A stretch of DNA of 64,000 nt from Xylanibacter ruminicola Ga6B6 (GCF_000687715.1 NZ_JHXD01000013.1:1-64000), one strand, 5' to 3'. Shown: positions 1-8,634, counted from the first letter of the stretch. Numbers and translations: made by a program. The notes: generated by a model not told the origin, from the sequence alone.

Positions 1-114
1 AGCATCGGTATGCAGACTCCAAATACAGCTCACGAGCAGTCTGGTGAACAAAAAAAGATGTGGAAGAATAAAATTTATCGCAAGAATGAACAGAGTTTGC
101 AGAATAATCCCTAA
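1..114 (+). CDS. possible 3' end of an upstream gene (partial, unidentified)
   Basis: Frame 1 is open from the window edge for 37 codons and stops at TAA 112-114. The visible end is hydrophilic, rich in Lys, Gln and Asn, and ends in QSLQNNP. No motif is recognisable. An open frame of this length is not rare by chance, so this is only a plausible C-terminus. A hairpin (7-bp stem 146-152/158-164) lies shortly after the stop but has no T-tract. Confidence 0.3.
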   Translation, partial: SIGMQTPNTAHEQSGEQKKMWKNKIYRKNEQSLQNNP

Positions 115-200
115 CTTTGCAAGCGGAATGTCGAAGGACACTCTTTGGAGGCTTTGCGCCTCCAGCCGCATGGCAAACCACCGCAGTGTTTTTCATAGTT

Positions 201-338
201 GTCAACTCTTTCAGGAAAAAGACAACCTTTTCAGTAAAGGTGTCAACGATTCCAGTAAAGAGTCAACTTATTCAGTAAAGCGACTGTCAACTATATCAGG
301 AAAAAAGCAATAAACTGTCAACCAAAATCAGGAAAAGA
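201..338 (+). repeat. six-unit degenerate direct repeat, GTCAAC-N3-TTCAG(T/G)AAA
   Basis: GTCAAC or GACAAC begins at 201, 221, 242, 262, 286 and 317. Each copy is followed about three bases later by a TTCAG, TCCAG or ATCAG core and then G/T-AAA. Spacing is 20, 21, 20, 24 and 31 bp, so the first four units are nearly tandem and the last two drift. No spacer-like unique sequence separates the units. Confidence 0.75.
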
Positions 339-367
339 CATAGTATTAATACCCGCAAATTTTCGCC

Positions 368-505
368 CTGCTACGCGCTACAGCGTTACAGTTAGTTTTT
401 ATCCCATTCCGCACCAATCAATAATATCTATATTATATAATATAGAAACTTGTTATGGTTTGGCGCCAACTTGTTTTCTAACTGTAGCACTGTAGCGCGT
501 AGCAG
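368..505. repeat. 28-bp near-perfect inverted repeat with 82-bp centre
   Basis: The left arm is 368-395 (begins CTGCTACGCGCTACAG). The right arm is 478-505 (ends CTGTAGCGCGTAGCAG). The arms are complementary at 26 of 28 positions. Outside the arms, ATTTTCGCC on the left and GAGCCAAAAT on the right partly extend the pairing. The arrangement is that of a small cruciform or MITE-like element. No coding capacity or clear target-site duplication is visible. Confidence 0.8.
427..446. repeat. perfect 20-bp AT-only-core palindrome
   Basis: TCTATATTAT followed directly by its reverse complement ATAATATAGA, with no loop. It sits near the middle of the larger inverted repeat 368-505. A symmetric protein-binding site or a cruciform tip are both possible. 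Confidence 0.8.
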
Positions 506-659
506 TTTGAGCCAAAATCGTCCAGGGAAATTTTTCCCTCGTCTCGTATAAAGAAGCCACATTTGCAGTGAAGCCTAAACGGAATCGGGGCAAGATTCTG
601 TTTATCAATACATAACAAAAATGGGGGCGAAATATTAACCATATTTAATACGGGAGATG

Positions 660-691
660 TTTGGTGGGCTAGGGGAAATTTAGTAACTTTG
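660..691 (+). promoter_or_regulatory. Bacteroidota promoter for sufE
   Basis: TTTG at 660-663 (-33) and TAACTTTG at 684-691 (-7) are separated by 20 nt, a textbook fit. The start codon of sufE follows 19 nt after the -7 box. Confidence 0.8.
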
Positions 692-710
692 CAGGCAAAT
701 TATAAACGCT

Positions 711-1136
711 ATGACAATAAACGAAATACAAGACGAGATTATCGAAGAGTTCAGTGGTTTCGACGACTGGATGGATAAGTATCAGCTACTCATCGACTTA
801 GGTAATGAGCAGGAGTCGCTCGACGATAAGTACAAAACAGAGCAGAACCTGATTGATGGCTGTCAGAGCCGTGTTTGGTTGCAGGCCGATCTGGTGGATG
901 GTAACATTCACTTCAGTGCCGAGAGCGATGCCTTGATTGTAAAGGGTATCGTGGCTCTGCTGATACGTGTGCTGAGCGACCATACACCACAGGAGATTCT
1001 GGATGCCGACCTGTATTTTATTGAGCAGATTGGACTGAAGGAGCATCTGTCGCCCACCCGCAGCAACGGACTGCTGGCCATGGTTAAGCAGATAAAGATG
1101 TACGCATTGGCGTTTAACGAGACATTGAAGAATTAA
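711..1136 (+). CDS. sufE: SufE-family sulfur acceptor protein
   Basis: A 141-residue SufE protein. In the family SufE accepts persulfide sulfur from the cysteine desulfurase SufS and hands it to the SufBCD scaffold for iron-sulfur cluster assembly in the cytoplasm. The active-site Cys is in the motif LIDGCQSRVW (Cys51), the same position as in E. coli SufE. Length and ending are normal. A strong promoter lies directly upstream. nrdD starts 22 nt downstream and needs an activase with a 4Fe-4S cluster, so co-transcription would make sense, but this is inference. No other suf gene is in the window. Confidence 0.93.
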   Translation: MTINEIQDEIIEEFSGFDDWMDKYQLLIDLGNEQESLDDKYKTEQNLIDGCQSRVWLQADLVDGNIHFSAESDALIVKGIVALLIRVLSDHTPQEILDADLYFIEQIGLKEHLSPTRSNGLLAMVKQIKMYALAFNETLKN

Positions 1137-1158
1137 CTATAAAATAATTAAGAACCTC

Positions 1159-3402
1159 ATGATACAAACTGTAAAAAAGCGCGATGGGCGCATAGTGGGA
1201 TTTAACGAACAGAAAGTAATGGCCGCTATCCGTAAGGCCATGTTACATACAGACAAAGGCGAGGACGAGCGACTGCTGTACCAGATTACCGACCGTATTG
1301 CCCAGCGTGGCGAGAGTCAGATGACGGTAGAGGAGATTCAGGACCTGGTGGAGATGGAGCTGATGAAGTCGAGTCGTAAGGATGTGGCTCAGAAATACAT
1401 CGCCTACCGCAATCAGCGCTCGATAGCCCGTAAGGCCAAGACACGCGAGGTGTTCCTGGATATCGTGAATATTAAGAATAACGACGTGACGCGCGAAAAC
1501 GCCAACATGAACGCCGATACACCTGCGGGCATGATGATGAAGTTTGCCAGCGAAACTACCAAGCCATTCGTAGACGACTATCTGCTGAGCGAGGAGAGTC
1601 GCAACGCAGTAGAGCATAACTATTTGCACATTCACGATAAGGATTACTATCCTACCAAGAGTCTTACCTGCGTGCAGCACCCATTGGACAACATCCTGCA
1701 GAACGGTTTTACTGCCGGACATGGTGCCTCGCGTGCTGCCAAGCGTATCGAGACGGCCAGCGTACTGGCTTGTATCTCGTTGGAGTGCGCTCAGAACGAG
1801 ATGCACGGCGGACAGGCTATTCCTGCCTTCGACTTTTATCTGGCACCATTTGTGCGCCTGAGCTATATCGAGGAACTGAAAGCACTCGAAGACCTGTATG
1901 GTGAGAGCTTGCAGGACTTGTACGACGAGCCTTTGATGGACTATCTCAAGGCCCCTCTGGATGGCCTGGAGGGTAGAGATCGTGCCCGTCAGCATGCCAT
2001 CAACAAAACGGTGGCCCGTGTACATCAGGCCATGGAGGCATTTATCCACAATATGAACACAATCCACTCGCGTGGTGGTAACCAGGTGGTGTTCTCGAGT
2101 ATCAACTACGGTACCGACACCAGTGCCGAGGGCCGTTGCGTGATGCGCGAGATACTGCTGAGTACCTACGAGGGCGTGGGTAACGGCGAAACAGCTATCT
2201 TCCCCATTCAGATCTGGAAAAAGAAGCGCGGCGTGAACTACCTGCCCGAGGATCGCAACTTCGATCTGTATCAGTTGGCATGTAAGGTTACAGCCCGCCG
2301 ATTCTTCCCTAACTTCCTGAACCTGGATGCAAGCTTTAACAAGGACAGCGAGTGGCGTGCCGACGATCCTAAGCGCTTTGTGCACGAAGTGGCTACGATG
2401 GGATGCCGCACACGTGTGTTCGAGAACCGATTCGGACCTAAGACCAGTATCGGTCGTGGTAACCTGAGCTTCTCGACCATCAACATTGTAAAGCTGGCCC
2501 TGGAGTGCCGCGAGGAGCAGGACGAGCAGAAGCGTATCGACATGTTCTTTGCCAAGCTGGATCAGATGCTGGAGATTACTGCCAAGCAGTTGGACGACCG
2601 CTTCCAGTTCCAGAAGACAGCCTTTGCCAAACAGTTCCCCCTGCTGATGCAGTGCCTGTGGATTGGCGCCGACAAGCTGAAGCCTATGGACAGCATTGAG
2701 AGCGTGATTAACCAGGGTACACTGGGTATCGGCTTTATCGGACTGGCTGAGTGCTTGGTAGCCCTGATTGGCAAGCACCATGGTGAGAGCGAAGAGGCTC
2801 AGGAACTGGGTGTGAAGATTGTGACCTATATGCGCGACCGTGCTAACGAGTTCTGCGAGCGCTACCACCACAACTACTCGGTACTGGCCACACCAGCCGA
2901 AGGCTTGAGCGGAAAGTTTACCAAGAAGGACCGTAAGGAGTTTGGTATCGTGCCCGGCGTAACCGATCGCGATTACTATACCAACTCTAACCACGTGCCC
3001 GTATATTACAAGTGTAGTGCACGCCACAAGGCCGAGGTGGAGGCACCTTATCACGATCTGACTCGTGGTGGTCACATCTTCTACGTAGAGATTGACGGAG
3101 ATGCTACCCACAACCCACAGGTAATTATGAGTGTGGTGGATATGATGGACCAGCTGAATATGGGTTACGGCAGTGTGAACCACAACCGCAACCGCTGCAT
3201 GGATTGCGGCTACGAGAATGCTGACGACCATCTGGAGAAGTGTCCTAAGTGCGGCAGCCAGAACATTGATAAGCTGCAGCGTATTACTGGCTATCTGGTA
3301 GGTACTACCGATCGCTGGAACAGTGGCAAGCTGGCCGAGCTGAACGATCGTGTAACCCACATCGACCACTCTGCTCAGGATCAGGAACTGTTTAAGGATT
3401 AA
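1159..3402 (+). CDS. nrdD: anaerobic ribonucleoside-triphosphate reductase, catalytic subunit
   Basis: A 747-residue class III ribonucleotide reductase that reduces NTPs to dNTPs without oxygen using a glycyl radical. Residues 1 to about 92 form the ATP-cone regulatory domain (begins MIQTVKKRDGRIVGFN). The barrel follows. Near the C-terminus two Cys pairs (CMDC and CPKC) form the usual zinc site, and the radical loop reads RITGYLVG with the radical Gly at 711. All expected parts are present. Its activase nrdG starts 9 nt downstream, so the two form an operon. The long open frame on the opposite strand is a shadow of this gene. Confidence 0.97.
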   Translation: MIQTVKKRDGRIVGFNEQKVMAAIRKAMLHTDKGEDERLLYQITDRIAQRGESQMTVEEIQDLVEMELMKSSRKDVAQKYIAYRNQRSIARKAKTREVFLDIVNIKNNDVTRENANMNADTPAGMMMKFASETTKPFVDDYLLSEESRNAVEHNYLHIHDKDYYPTKSLTCVQHPLDNILQNGFTAGHGASRAAKRIETASVLACISLECAQNEMHGGQAIPAFDFYLAPFVRLSYIEELKALEDLYGESLQDLYDEPLMDYLKAPLDGLEGRDRARQHAINKTVARVHQAMEAFIHNMNTIHSRGGNQVVFSSINYGTDTSAEGRCVMREILLSTYEGVGNGETAIFPIQIWKKKRGVNYLPEDRNFDLYQLACKVTARRFFPNFLNLDASFNKDSEWRADDPKRFVHEVATMGCRTRVFENRFGPKTSIGRGNLSFSTINIVKLALECREEQDEQKRIDMFFAKLDQMLEITAKQLDDRFQFQKTAFAKQFPLLMQCLWIGADKLKPMDSIESVINQGTLGIGFIGLAECLVALIGKHHGESEEAQELGVKIVTYMRDRANEFCERYHHNYSVLATPAEGLSGKFTKKDRKEFGIVPGVTDRDYYTNSNHVPVYYKCSARHKAEVEAPYHDLTRGGHIFYVEIDGDATHNPQVIMSVVDMMDQLNMGYGSVNHNRNRCMDCGYENADDHLEKCPKCGSQNIDKLQRITGYLVGTTDRWNSGKLAELNDRVTHIDHSAQDQELFKD

Positions 3403-3411
3403 AGTGCAGAA

Positions 3412-3909
3412 GTGATAAGAGTATTAGATATCATAGAAGATACAATGGTGGACGGGCCGGGTTTCCGGACGTCCATCTATTGTGCTGGATGTAAGCATCA
3501 GTGCCCTAGCTGCCATAACCCGCAGTCGTGGGATTTTGGCGGTGGGCGCGAGATGAGCACTGAGCAGCTGATGAAGATTATCGAGGCCGATCCATATGCC
3601 AACGTAACCTTCTCGGGTGGCGATCCGATGTATCAGTGCGACGGATTTGCCGAACTGGCACGCGCCATACACAGTCGTACCAACAAGGATATATGGTGCT
3701 ATACGGGATTTACCTACGAAACACTGATTACACGTGCACAGCGCGAACTGCTATACGAGATTGACGTGCTGGTTGACGGACCTTTTATCGAGCGACTGAA
3801 AGATCCTGATTTGCTGTTCCGTGGCAGCTCAAACCAACGTATCATAAACGTGCCCGCATCGCTTTACGAGGGGCACGTAGTATTGTGGAAGCCTGATGTT
3901 AGCGTTTAG
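3412..3909 (+). CDS. nrdG: anaerobic ribonucleotide reductase activating protein
   Basis: A 165-residue radical SAM enzyme that cleaves S-adenosylmethionine to install the glycyl radical on NrdD. The cluster-binding motif CKHQCPSC (Cx3Cx2C) lies near residues 23-30, and a glycine-rich SAM-binding stretch follows (TFSGGDPM). The start is a GTG at 3412. The earlier GTG at 3404 runs into a stop at once, so 3412 is the only workable start. The gene is translationally close to nrdD. Its last 11 bp overlap the 3' end of the convergent phosphatase gene. Confidence 0.95.
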   Translation: MIRVLDIIEDTMVDGPGFRTSIYCAGCKHQCPSCHNPQSWDFGGGREMSTEQLMKIIEADPYANVTFSGGDPMYQCDGFAELARAIHSRTNKDIWCYTGFTYETLITRAQRELLYEIDVLVDGPFIERLKDPDLLFRGSSNQRIINVPASLYEGHVVLWKPDVSV

Positions 3910-5203
3910 ACTTGGCTAACTTCAACTCATAATCGTTTATTTTCTTCATGTAGTGTTCGCGGAAATCGCGATAGTGATAGTAAGGTGCTATATCGGTTGG
4001 TATGGGCAGCGTGGCCTCGTTCTCGTTTAGTAACACCTTGAAGATAATGTCAAGATCATTCTCGTCCTTACGGTAGAATACAAACTGGATATTGGCTGCC
4101 ATGGGGAATACCTCGAAGTTGATCCAACCGTCGATATCCAAACGGTCCAGATTGCGAATCTCGCGACCATAGCCGTTAAGATCCAACAAGCAGGTTAATG
4201 GCAGGATAATCGTCTCGTGTCCGAAACGCAACGTAGCACCTGGGTGAGGACGGATAATGCAGCTGTCGGCATCCTCGATGATACGCTGCAGCAGGCGGCG
4301 CTGGGTAAACGGCTGTTTACCTCCGTTGTAAGGATTACTGCCAAAGCTGAGGTACCAGAAGGCATTGGCCTGTAGCCAGTTGTTATACAGCTCGTCGGGG
4401 GTGTAGATGTCGAACAGGCTGAACAGTTCGCGCATCTCGGTACCCTGAACACTCGACGCTATCTTGAAAATGGCCTTGTTAAGCTCGTAGGCGTCCACTT
4501 CGCTGTTAAAGTAAACCGAATCGTTGAACATCTTGCCCATGGCTGGCTTGTGAATAGCGTATTTGGCGCAGAAATCCTTGTAGGCCTGCTGGGTCTTCCT
4601 TGAATAGCGCTGCTTGTAAAGTACCGAATCCTGCATGTTCATGTAGTACATGTCGTGCTGCGAGGCATCGGTGTTAAATATCAGTTTGGGATTATTCTTG
4701 GCCAGCTGCAGTAGCTCGTGCTGCATCGACAGGATACAACGGATAACCACCGTGCTCTTGGCCTCGATAACCGAGCGTCCCTCGAATACCTCTGGAAAGC
4801 GGTCGAACATGCGCTGGGCTATCTGCTGGTGCTGTACGGCACCTAAGGGCGTCAGGTCGCCATAGCGGCCACTCGCATCGTCGCGCAGGTAGCCAAGCAG
4901 TCGCAGGGCTTTCTGTCCCAACTCGGTGAGTTTCCCCAAACTATCAGCTTTAAGCAGTATCTGATAAGGGTAATCATACTCTTCGGCCTTGATGAGGTAA
5001 CGCGACCCGTGGCGCGAATAGCTGCTGATGTAAAACGGTTCCTCGCCCGAGGGTGGGGGTGTTAGTTCGCGTGTTGGTCCCTGGTACGCATAATAGTTAC
5101 TGCCCGCCTTTAAAAAATCGCGTTTCAACGTTTCGCGAACGTTTTGCGCACACACCGAGGCTGCCGACAGTGCCCAAAGGGCAAATAATACCACTTTTCT
5201 CAT
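3899..5203 (-). CDS. secreted histidine-type (acid phosphatase/MINPP-like) phosphatase
   Basis: A 434-residue exported member of the histidine phosphatase clan, branch 2 (phytase, acid phosphatase and multiple inositol polyphosphate phosphatase relatives). A signal peptide covers residues 1-19 or so and is followed by Gln (VCA|QN). The phosphohistidine motif RHGSRY is at residues 64-69. A second motif, GHET near residue 329, fits the distal His-Glu acid site. I chose ATG 5203 because a GGAG element and the -7 box lie just upstream; an in-frame ATG at 5287 would read back through the promoter. Likely periplasmic or surface release of phosphate from inositol phosphates or other esters; the substrate is not evident. 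Confidence 0.85.
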   Translation of the reverse strand: MRKVVLFALWALSAASVCAQNVRETLKRDFLKAGSNYYAYQGPTRELTPPPSGEEPFYISSYSRHGSRYLIKAEEYDYPYQILLKADSLGKLTELGQKALRLLGYLRDDASGRYGDLTPLGAVQHQQIAQRMFDRFPEVFEGRSVIEAKSTVVIRCILSMQHELLQLAKNNPKLIFNTDASQHDMYYMNMQDSVLYKQRYSRKTQQAYKDFCAKYAIHKPAMGKMFNDSVYFNSEVDAYELNKAIFKIASSVQGTEMRELFSLFDIYTPDELYNNWLQANAFWYLSFGSNPYNGGKQPFTQRRLLQRIIEDADSCIIRPHPGATLRFGHETIILPLTCLLDLNGYGREIRNLDRLDIDGWINFEVFPMAANIQFVFYRKDENDLDIIFKVLLNENEATLPIPTDIAPYYHYRDFREHYMKKINDYELKLAKSKR

Positions 5204-5224
5204 AGTTTTTTCTCCTTTTCGGTG

Positions 5225-5256
5225 CAAATATACAAAAAAATCACTATTTTTGCAAA
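5225..5256 (-). promoter_or_regulatory. promoter for the histidine phosphatase gene
   Basis: On the minus strand TATATTTG (5225-5232) is preceded by TTTG (5253-5256) at 20 nt. The -33 element overlaps the -7 box of the divergent promoter on the plus strand, so the two promoters may compete. Confidence 0.7.
5245..5252 (+). promoter_or_regulatory. -7 box for the gene at 5272
   Basis: TATTTTTG fits the TAnnTTTG consensus and lies 19 nt before the ATG at 5272. No clear -33 element is visible. Confidence 0.6.
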
Positions 5257-5271
5257 AAAATAGCGCATAAT

Positions 5272-5919
5272 ATGGCAAAAAACTCAAAATGGCAGGATGA
5301 ATACTGGCTACTGCTCATGCAGTTGTACCTACAAAAACCAACTGGCATAAAGCCCATGTACAGTAAGGCAATGATTGATTTGAGCCTGGAGTTGCATATC
5401 GCACCCCAGCAGCTCTTTAATAAAATGTGCCAGATAGCCAACCTGGAAACACCGCGCATCGAACATATTTGGGAGGTGTACGGACAGAACCCGCGCAAGC
5501 TGAAGCGGGCTGTAAACCTGTTGCGCGAAATGTGGGGATTTAATAACGCCCTGGAGTTTTACGAGGGGGTTGAAACGATTGAGAGTTTTGAGAAGGAATT
5601 TAAGCCCATAGCCGATGATACCACGCTTACACCTATGATGCTGGTGCTGATACTGGATGAGTACTTCCGCTTAACCCCCATCACGATGGTTGCCGAGACT
5701 CCCGAGGTGCAGGCATTGGCCAAGATGATGAAGCTGAAACCTCAGGAGGTGGTAGATGTGATGGAGGCATTCCAGCATTGCGACCCTTACCTGAATCGCA
5801 AAGATGAGGTGAAGGGAAGCTTGGCAATGGCCTGTCAGCAGGTATGGCGCCGCTTTGGCAATAGCGAGCCACAGGAGTTGGCTTCGTATGCCGAGCAACT
5901 GAAGGATTATTTTAAATAA
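5272..5919 (+). CDS. conserved hypothetical protein upstream of rpoN
   Basis: A 215-residue soluble protein that I do not recognise. It has no signal peptide or membrane segment, is predicted to be largely helical, and is rich in charged residues and Leu/Met. The N-terminus is MAKNSKWQDEYWLLLMQLY. It ends 18 nt before rpoN and shares that gene's direction, so co-transcription is likely. Codon use matches its neighbours. A role linked to sigma-54 is possible only by position. Confidence 0.8.
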   Translation: MAKNSKWQDEYWLLLMQLYLQKPTGIKPMYSKAMIDLSLELHIAPQQLFNKMCQIANLETPRIEHIWEVYGQNPRKLKRAVNLLREMWGFNNALEFYEGVETIESFEKEFKPIADDTTLTPMMLVLILDEYFRLTPITMVAETPEVQALAKMMKLKPQEVVDVMEAFQHCDPYLNRKDEVKGSLAMACQQVWRRFGNSEPQELASYAEQLKDYFK

Positions 5920-5937
5920 TGAGACAAGAATTTTAAG

Positions 5938-7452
5938 GTGAGAGGCGAGAATATACAGATACAGGAACAGCAGCAACTTCAGAAACTGGGACAGACATTC
6001 TCCCAACAGCAGTTGTTACAATCGTCGCTGATAGAGTTACCAGTGACGCAGCTAGTTGACCGTATCAACACCGAAATGAACGATAACCCCGCCTTGGAGA
6101 GCGAACAACCCTACGACGATGATGCGATGGCTACTGAGGAGACAGATTTTGGCGGTGGCGGCGATACCGATGGTGCCGAGGATTTTGAGACTGTCAGCGA
6201 GCGCGAGGAACGTCAGAGTGCGCTCGACGAGGCCCTGAGTGGTATCGGTCGTGACGATGAAGACCTGCCTGTGTACCAGAGTGGCAGCTCGTATGCCGAG
6301 GAACGCGAGGAGATGGTGTACGGTGAAACCGAATCGTTTTACGACCAGTTGAAAGAACAGGTGGGCGAACTCGACCTGACCGATAAGGAACGTGATATTC
6401 TGGAATATCTGATTGGTTCGCTCGACGACGACGGATTGCTGCGAAAAGACCTTTCAATCGTGAGCGACGAGCTGGCCATCTATCATAATATCGATGCCAC
6501 CGACAAGGAAATTGAACACGTGCTGCTGATGCTGCAGGCTTTCGATCCTGCCGGTATCGGTGCCCGCTCGCTGCAGGAGTGCTTGCTGCTACAGATTGAG
6601 CGTCGCGACCCATCGCGCTTACGCGACCTGATGGAGCGTGTTATCAACCATTATTTTGAGGCGTTTACCCGCAAGCATTGGGATAAGATACAGGCCGACT
6701 TGCAGTTGAACGACGTGCAGGCCGAGGCCCTATTCCGTGAATTGCGCAAACTGAACCCACGTCCAGGTGCATCGCTTGGCGAAACCGTGGGGCGCAGTAT
6801 GCAGCAGATAACCCCCGACTTTATTGTGGATACCCAGGATGATGGCACCATCACCTTTACGTTGAACAACGGCGAGGTTCCCGAACTCAAGGTGTCGCAA
6901 TCGTTCGTAGATTCGATGCAGGAGTATCAGCAGAACAAGGACCACTTGAGTCGTCAGACTAAGGAGGCACTTCTGTATATCAAGAAAAAGGTGGATGCTG
7001 CACAGGGCTTTATCGAGGCTATTAAAGTGCGCCGTCATACACTCACGGTTACCATGCGCGCCATCATCCAGTTGCAGCGCCAGTTCTTTCTGGATGGTGA
7101 CGAGGCCTCGCTGCGCCCCATGATTCTGAAAGACGTGGCCGAAAAGGCCGGACTCGATATATCTACCATCTCGCGTGTAAGCAATTCGAAATACGCCCAA
7201 ACGCGTTGGGGTACCTTCCCTTTGCGCCACTTCTTTAGCGACGGCTACGTTACCGAGAGTGGCGAGGAGCTGAGCACCCGACAGATTAAAGCTGCCCTGC
7301 GCGACCTGGTGGATGCCGAAGACAAACGTAAGCCGCTGAGCGACGACCAGCTGAAAGATCAGCTTGCTGCCAAAGGCTTTCCTATCGCCCGCCGCACCGT
7401 GGCCAAGTATCGCGAACAGTTGGGTATTCCTATAGCAAGATTAAGAAAATGA
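5938..7452 (+). CDS. rpoN: RNA polymerase sigma-54 factor
   Basis: A 504-residue sigma-54. Region I is the Gln/Leu-rich N-terminus (QEQQQLQKLGQTFSQQQLLQ). An acidic region II follows at roughly residues 55-125. Then come the core-binding domain and the DNA-binding part, ending in the invariant RpoN box ARRTVAKYRE at 484-493, which reads the -24 element. The start is GTG at 5938, since the nearby ATG at 5920 terminates after five codons. Sigma-54 needs an AAA+ enhancer-binding protein, and none is in the window. The stop overlaps the next gene's ATG by four bases. Confidence 0.97.
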   Translation: MRGENIQIQEQQQLQKLGQTFSQQQLLQSSLIELPVTQLVDRINTEMNDNPALESEQPYDDDAMATEETDFGGGGDTDGAEDFETVSEREERQSALDEALSGIGRDDEDLPVYQSGSSYAEEREEMVYGETESFYDQLKEQVGELDLTDKERDILEYLIGSLDDDGLLRKDLSIVSDELAIYHNIDATDKEIEHVLLMLQAFDPAGIGARSLQECLLLQIERRDPSRLRDLMERVINHYFEAFTRKHWDKIQADLQLNDVQAEALFRELRKLNPRPGASLGETVGRSMQQITPDFIVDTQDDGTITFTLNNGEVPELKVSQSFVDSMQEYQQNKDHLSRQTKEALLYIKKKVDAAQGFIEAIKVRRHTLTVTMRAIIQLQRQFFLDGDEASLRPMILKDVAEKAGLDISTISRVSNSKYAQTRWGTFPLRHFFSDGYVTESGEELSTRQIKAALRDLVDAEDKRKPLSDDQLKDQLAAKGFPIARRTVAKYREQLGIPIARLRK

Positions 7453-8069
7453 GTAGGGAAAAGAATATCATATTAACGGCAAGGGTGATGAGCATGGTGT
7501 TTACACCGTTCTACCTGCCTATCGTGGGGTTGCTGTCGCTCTTCTTTCTGAGCTACCTCAGCTTAATGCCCTTGGGCTACAAGCTCCAGGTGCTAACGCT
7601 GGTGTATTTCTTCACCATCCTGTTGCCTACGGTGCTTATTCATCTGTATCGTAAGTACAACGGCTGGAACCTGATTGAGCTTGGACATAAGGAGCGTCGT
7701 ATGGTGCCTTACGTTATCTCTATTCTCTGCTACTTCTTCTGCGTGTACATCATGGACATGCTGCACATACCGCACTTTATGGGCACCATCGTATCGGCTG
7801 CATTGGCCATCCAGATAGTGTGCGCCTTGGTAAACGTGTGGTGGAAGATTTCAACCCATACTTCGGCAATCGGTGGTGTGGCAGGCGCGCTGTTTGTGTT
7901 TGGCGAGCTGTTTGCCTTTAATCCCATCTGGTGGCTCTGTCTGGTGTTCATCCTGGCAGGCATGTTAGGCACCAGTCGAATGATATTGCGCCAGCACTCG
8001 CTTGCGCAGGTGGTAGCCGGGTTTCTGGTAGGCCTTGTATGCTCCGTACTCGGTCTGCTGTATTTATAA
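7449..8069 (+). CDS. PAP2-superfamily-like integral membrane protein
   Basis: A 206-residue polytopic protein with about five or six hydrophobic segments. Two motifs recall the PAP2 phosphatase core: STHTSAIGG (normally the PSGH box) and SRMILRQHSLAQVVAG (normally SR-x5-H-x3-D). The last acidic residue is Gln here and the first box is altered, so classical lipid phosphatase activity is uncertain. An ATGA overlap couples it to rpoN. A lipid or undecaprenyl pyrophosphate phosphatase-like role is the best guess. Confidence 0.75.
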   Translation: MSREKNIILTARVMSMVFTPFYLPIVGLLSLFFLSYLSLMPLGYKLQVLTLVYFFTILLPTVLIHLYRKYNGWNLIELGHKERRMVPYVISILCYFFCVYIMDMLHIPHFMGTIVSAALAIQIVCALVNVWWKISTHTSAIGGVAGALFVFGELFAFNPIWWLCLVFILAGMLGTSRMILRQHSLAQVVAGFLVGLVCSVLGLLYL

Positions 8070-8097
8070 ATAGTCAAATTGTAAAATAGTCAAATAT

Positions 8098-8604
8098 ATG
8101 AAGCCATTAGTAAGTATTATCATGGGCAGCACAAGCGATCTGCCCGTTATGGAAAAAGCGTTTAAGTTGCTCGACGAGATGCAGGTACCTTTCGAGGTTA
8201 ATGCCCTGTCGGCTCACCGCACTCCCGATGCTGTCGAGGAGTTTGCACGTACCGCTAAGGATCGTGGCATTAAGGTGATTATTGCTGGTGCCGGTATGGC
8301 TGCTGCCCTGCCTGGTGTGATTGCTGCATCAACCACTCTGCCCGTTATCGGTGTGCCCATCAAGGGTATGCTCGACGGCTTGGATGCCATGCTTTCTATC
8401 ATCCAGATGCCTCCTGGCATCCCTGTTGCTACAGTAGGTGTAAACGGTGCTCAGAACGCAGCTATCCTGGCTTGCGAGATGATGGCCTTGGCCGATCAGG
8501 AGTTGGCACAGCGCCTGGCTGTTTATAAAGGTAATCTGCGTATCAAGATCGAGAAAGCCAACGAGGAGCTGGCCGCGATTAAATACCAGTTCAAAACCAA
8601 TTAA
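8098..8604 (+). CDS. purE: N5-carboxyaminoimidazole ribonucleotide mutase
   Basis: A 168-residue class I PurE, which moves the carboxyl group of N5-CAIR to give CAIR in de novo purine synthesis. The active-site stretch IIMGSTSDLPVM and the SAHRTPD and GAGMAAALPG motifs are intact. Length is typical. It lies 28 nt after the PAP2-like gene. The short gap contains a duplicated AGTCAAAT motif. No other pur gene is close by. Confidence 0.97.
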   Translation: MKPLVSIIMGSTSDLPVMEKAFKLLDEMQVPFEVNALSAHRTPDAVEEFARTAKDRGIKVIIAGAGMAAALPGVIAASTTLPVIGVPIKGMLDGLDAMLSIIQMPPGIPVATVGVNGAQNAAILACEMMALADQELAQRLAVYKGNLRIKIEKANEELAAIKYQFKTN

Positions 8605-8634
8605 TGTTTAATTTTTAATGTCTAATCTTTAATG
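8600..8634 (+). repeat. heptanucleotide tandem repeat spanning the ispG start codon
   Basis: Five units with exact 7-bp period begin at 8600, 8607, 8614, 8621 and 8628 (ATTAATG, TTTAATT, TTTAATG, TCTAATC, TTTAATG). The ATG of the last unit is the ispG start codon and the first unit contains the purE stop. The repeat replaces any ribosome binding site. Confidence 0.8.

Larger units (their letters stand above)
115..659. other. gene-poor region with repeats
   Basis: I see no credible gene here. A weak open frame from a GTG at 44 to 313 runs through the repeat array and has no family signature. The stretch holds a small hairpin at 146-164, an array of GTCAAC...TTCAG units at 201-338, a long inverted repeat at 368-505, a perfect palindrome at 427-446 and a short hairpin at 524-539. 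It looks like non-coding, possibly mobile-element-derived sequence. Confidence 0.6.

Noticed and set aside
44..313. 89-codon open frame from a GTG across the left-edge repeats
   Set aside because: It starts inside another open frame, has no family signature, and its second half merely translates the GTCAAC/TTCAG repeats.
201..338. CRISPR array
   Set aside because: Units are degenerate and almost tandem, with no unique spacers of about 30 bp and no cas genes in the window.
1243..3369. 708-codon open frame on the minus strand
   Set aside because: It lies fully antisense to nrdD, whose motifs are complete. The frame is a by-product of its codon bias.
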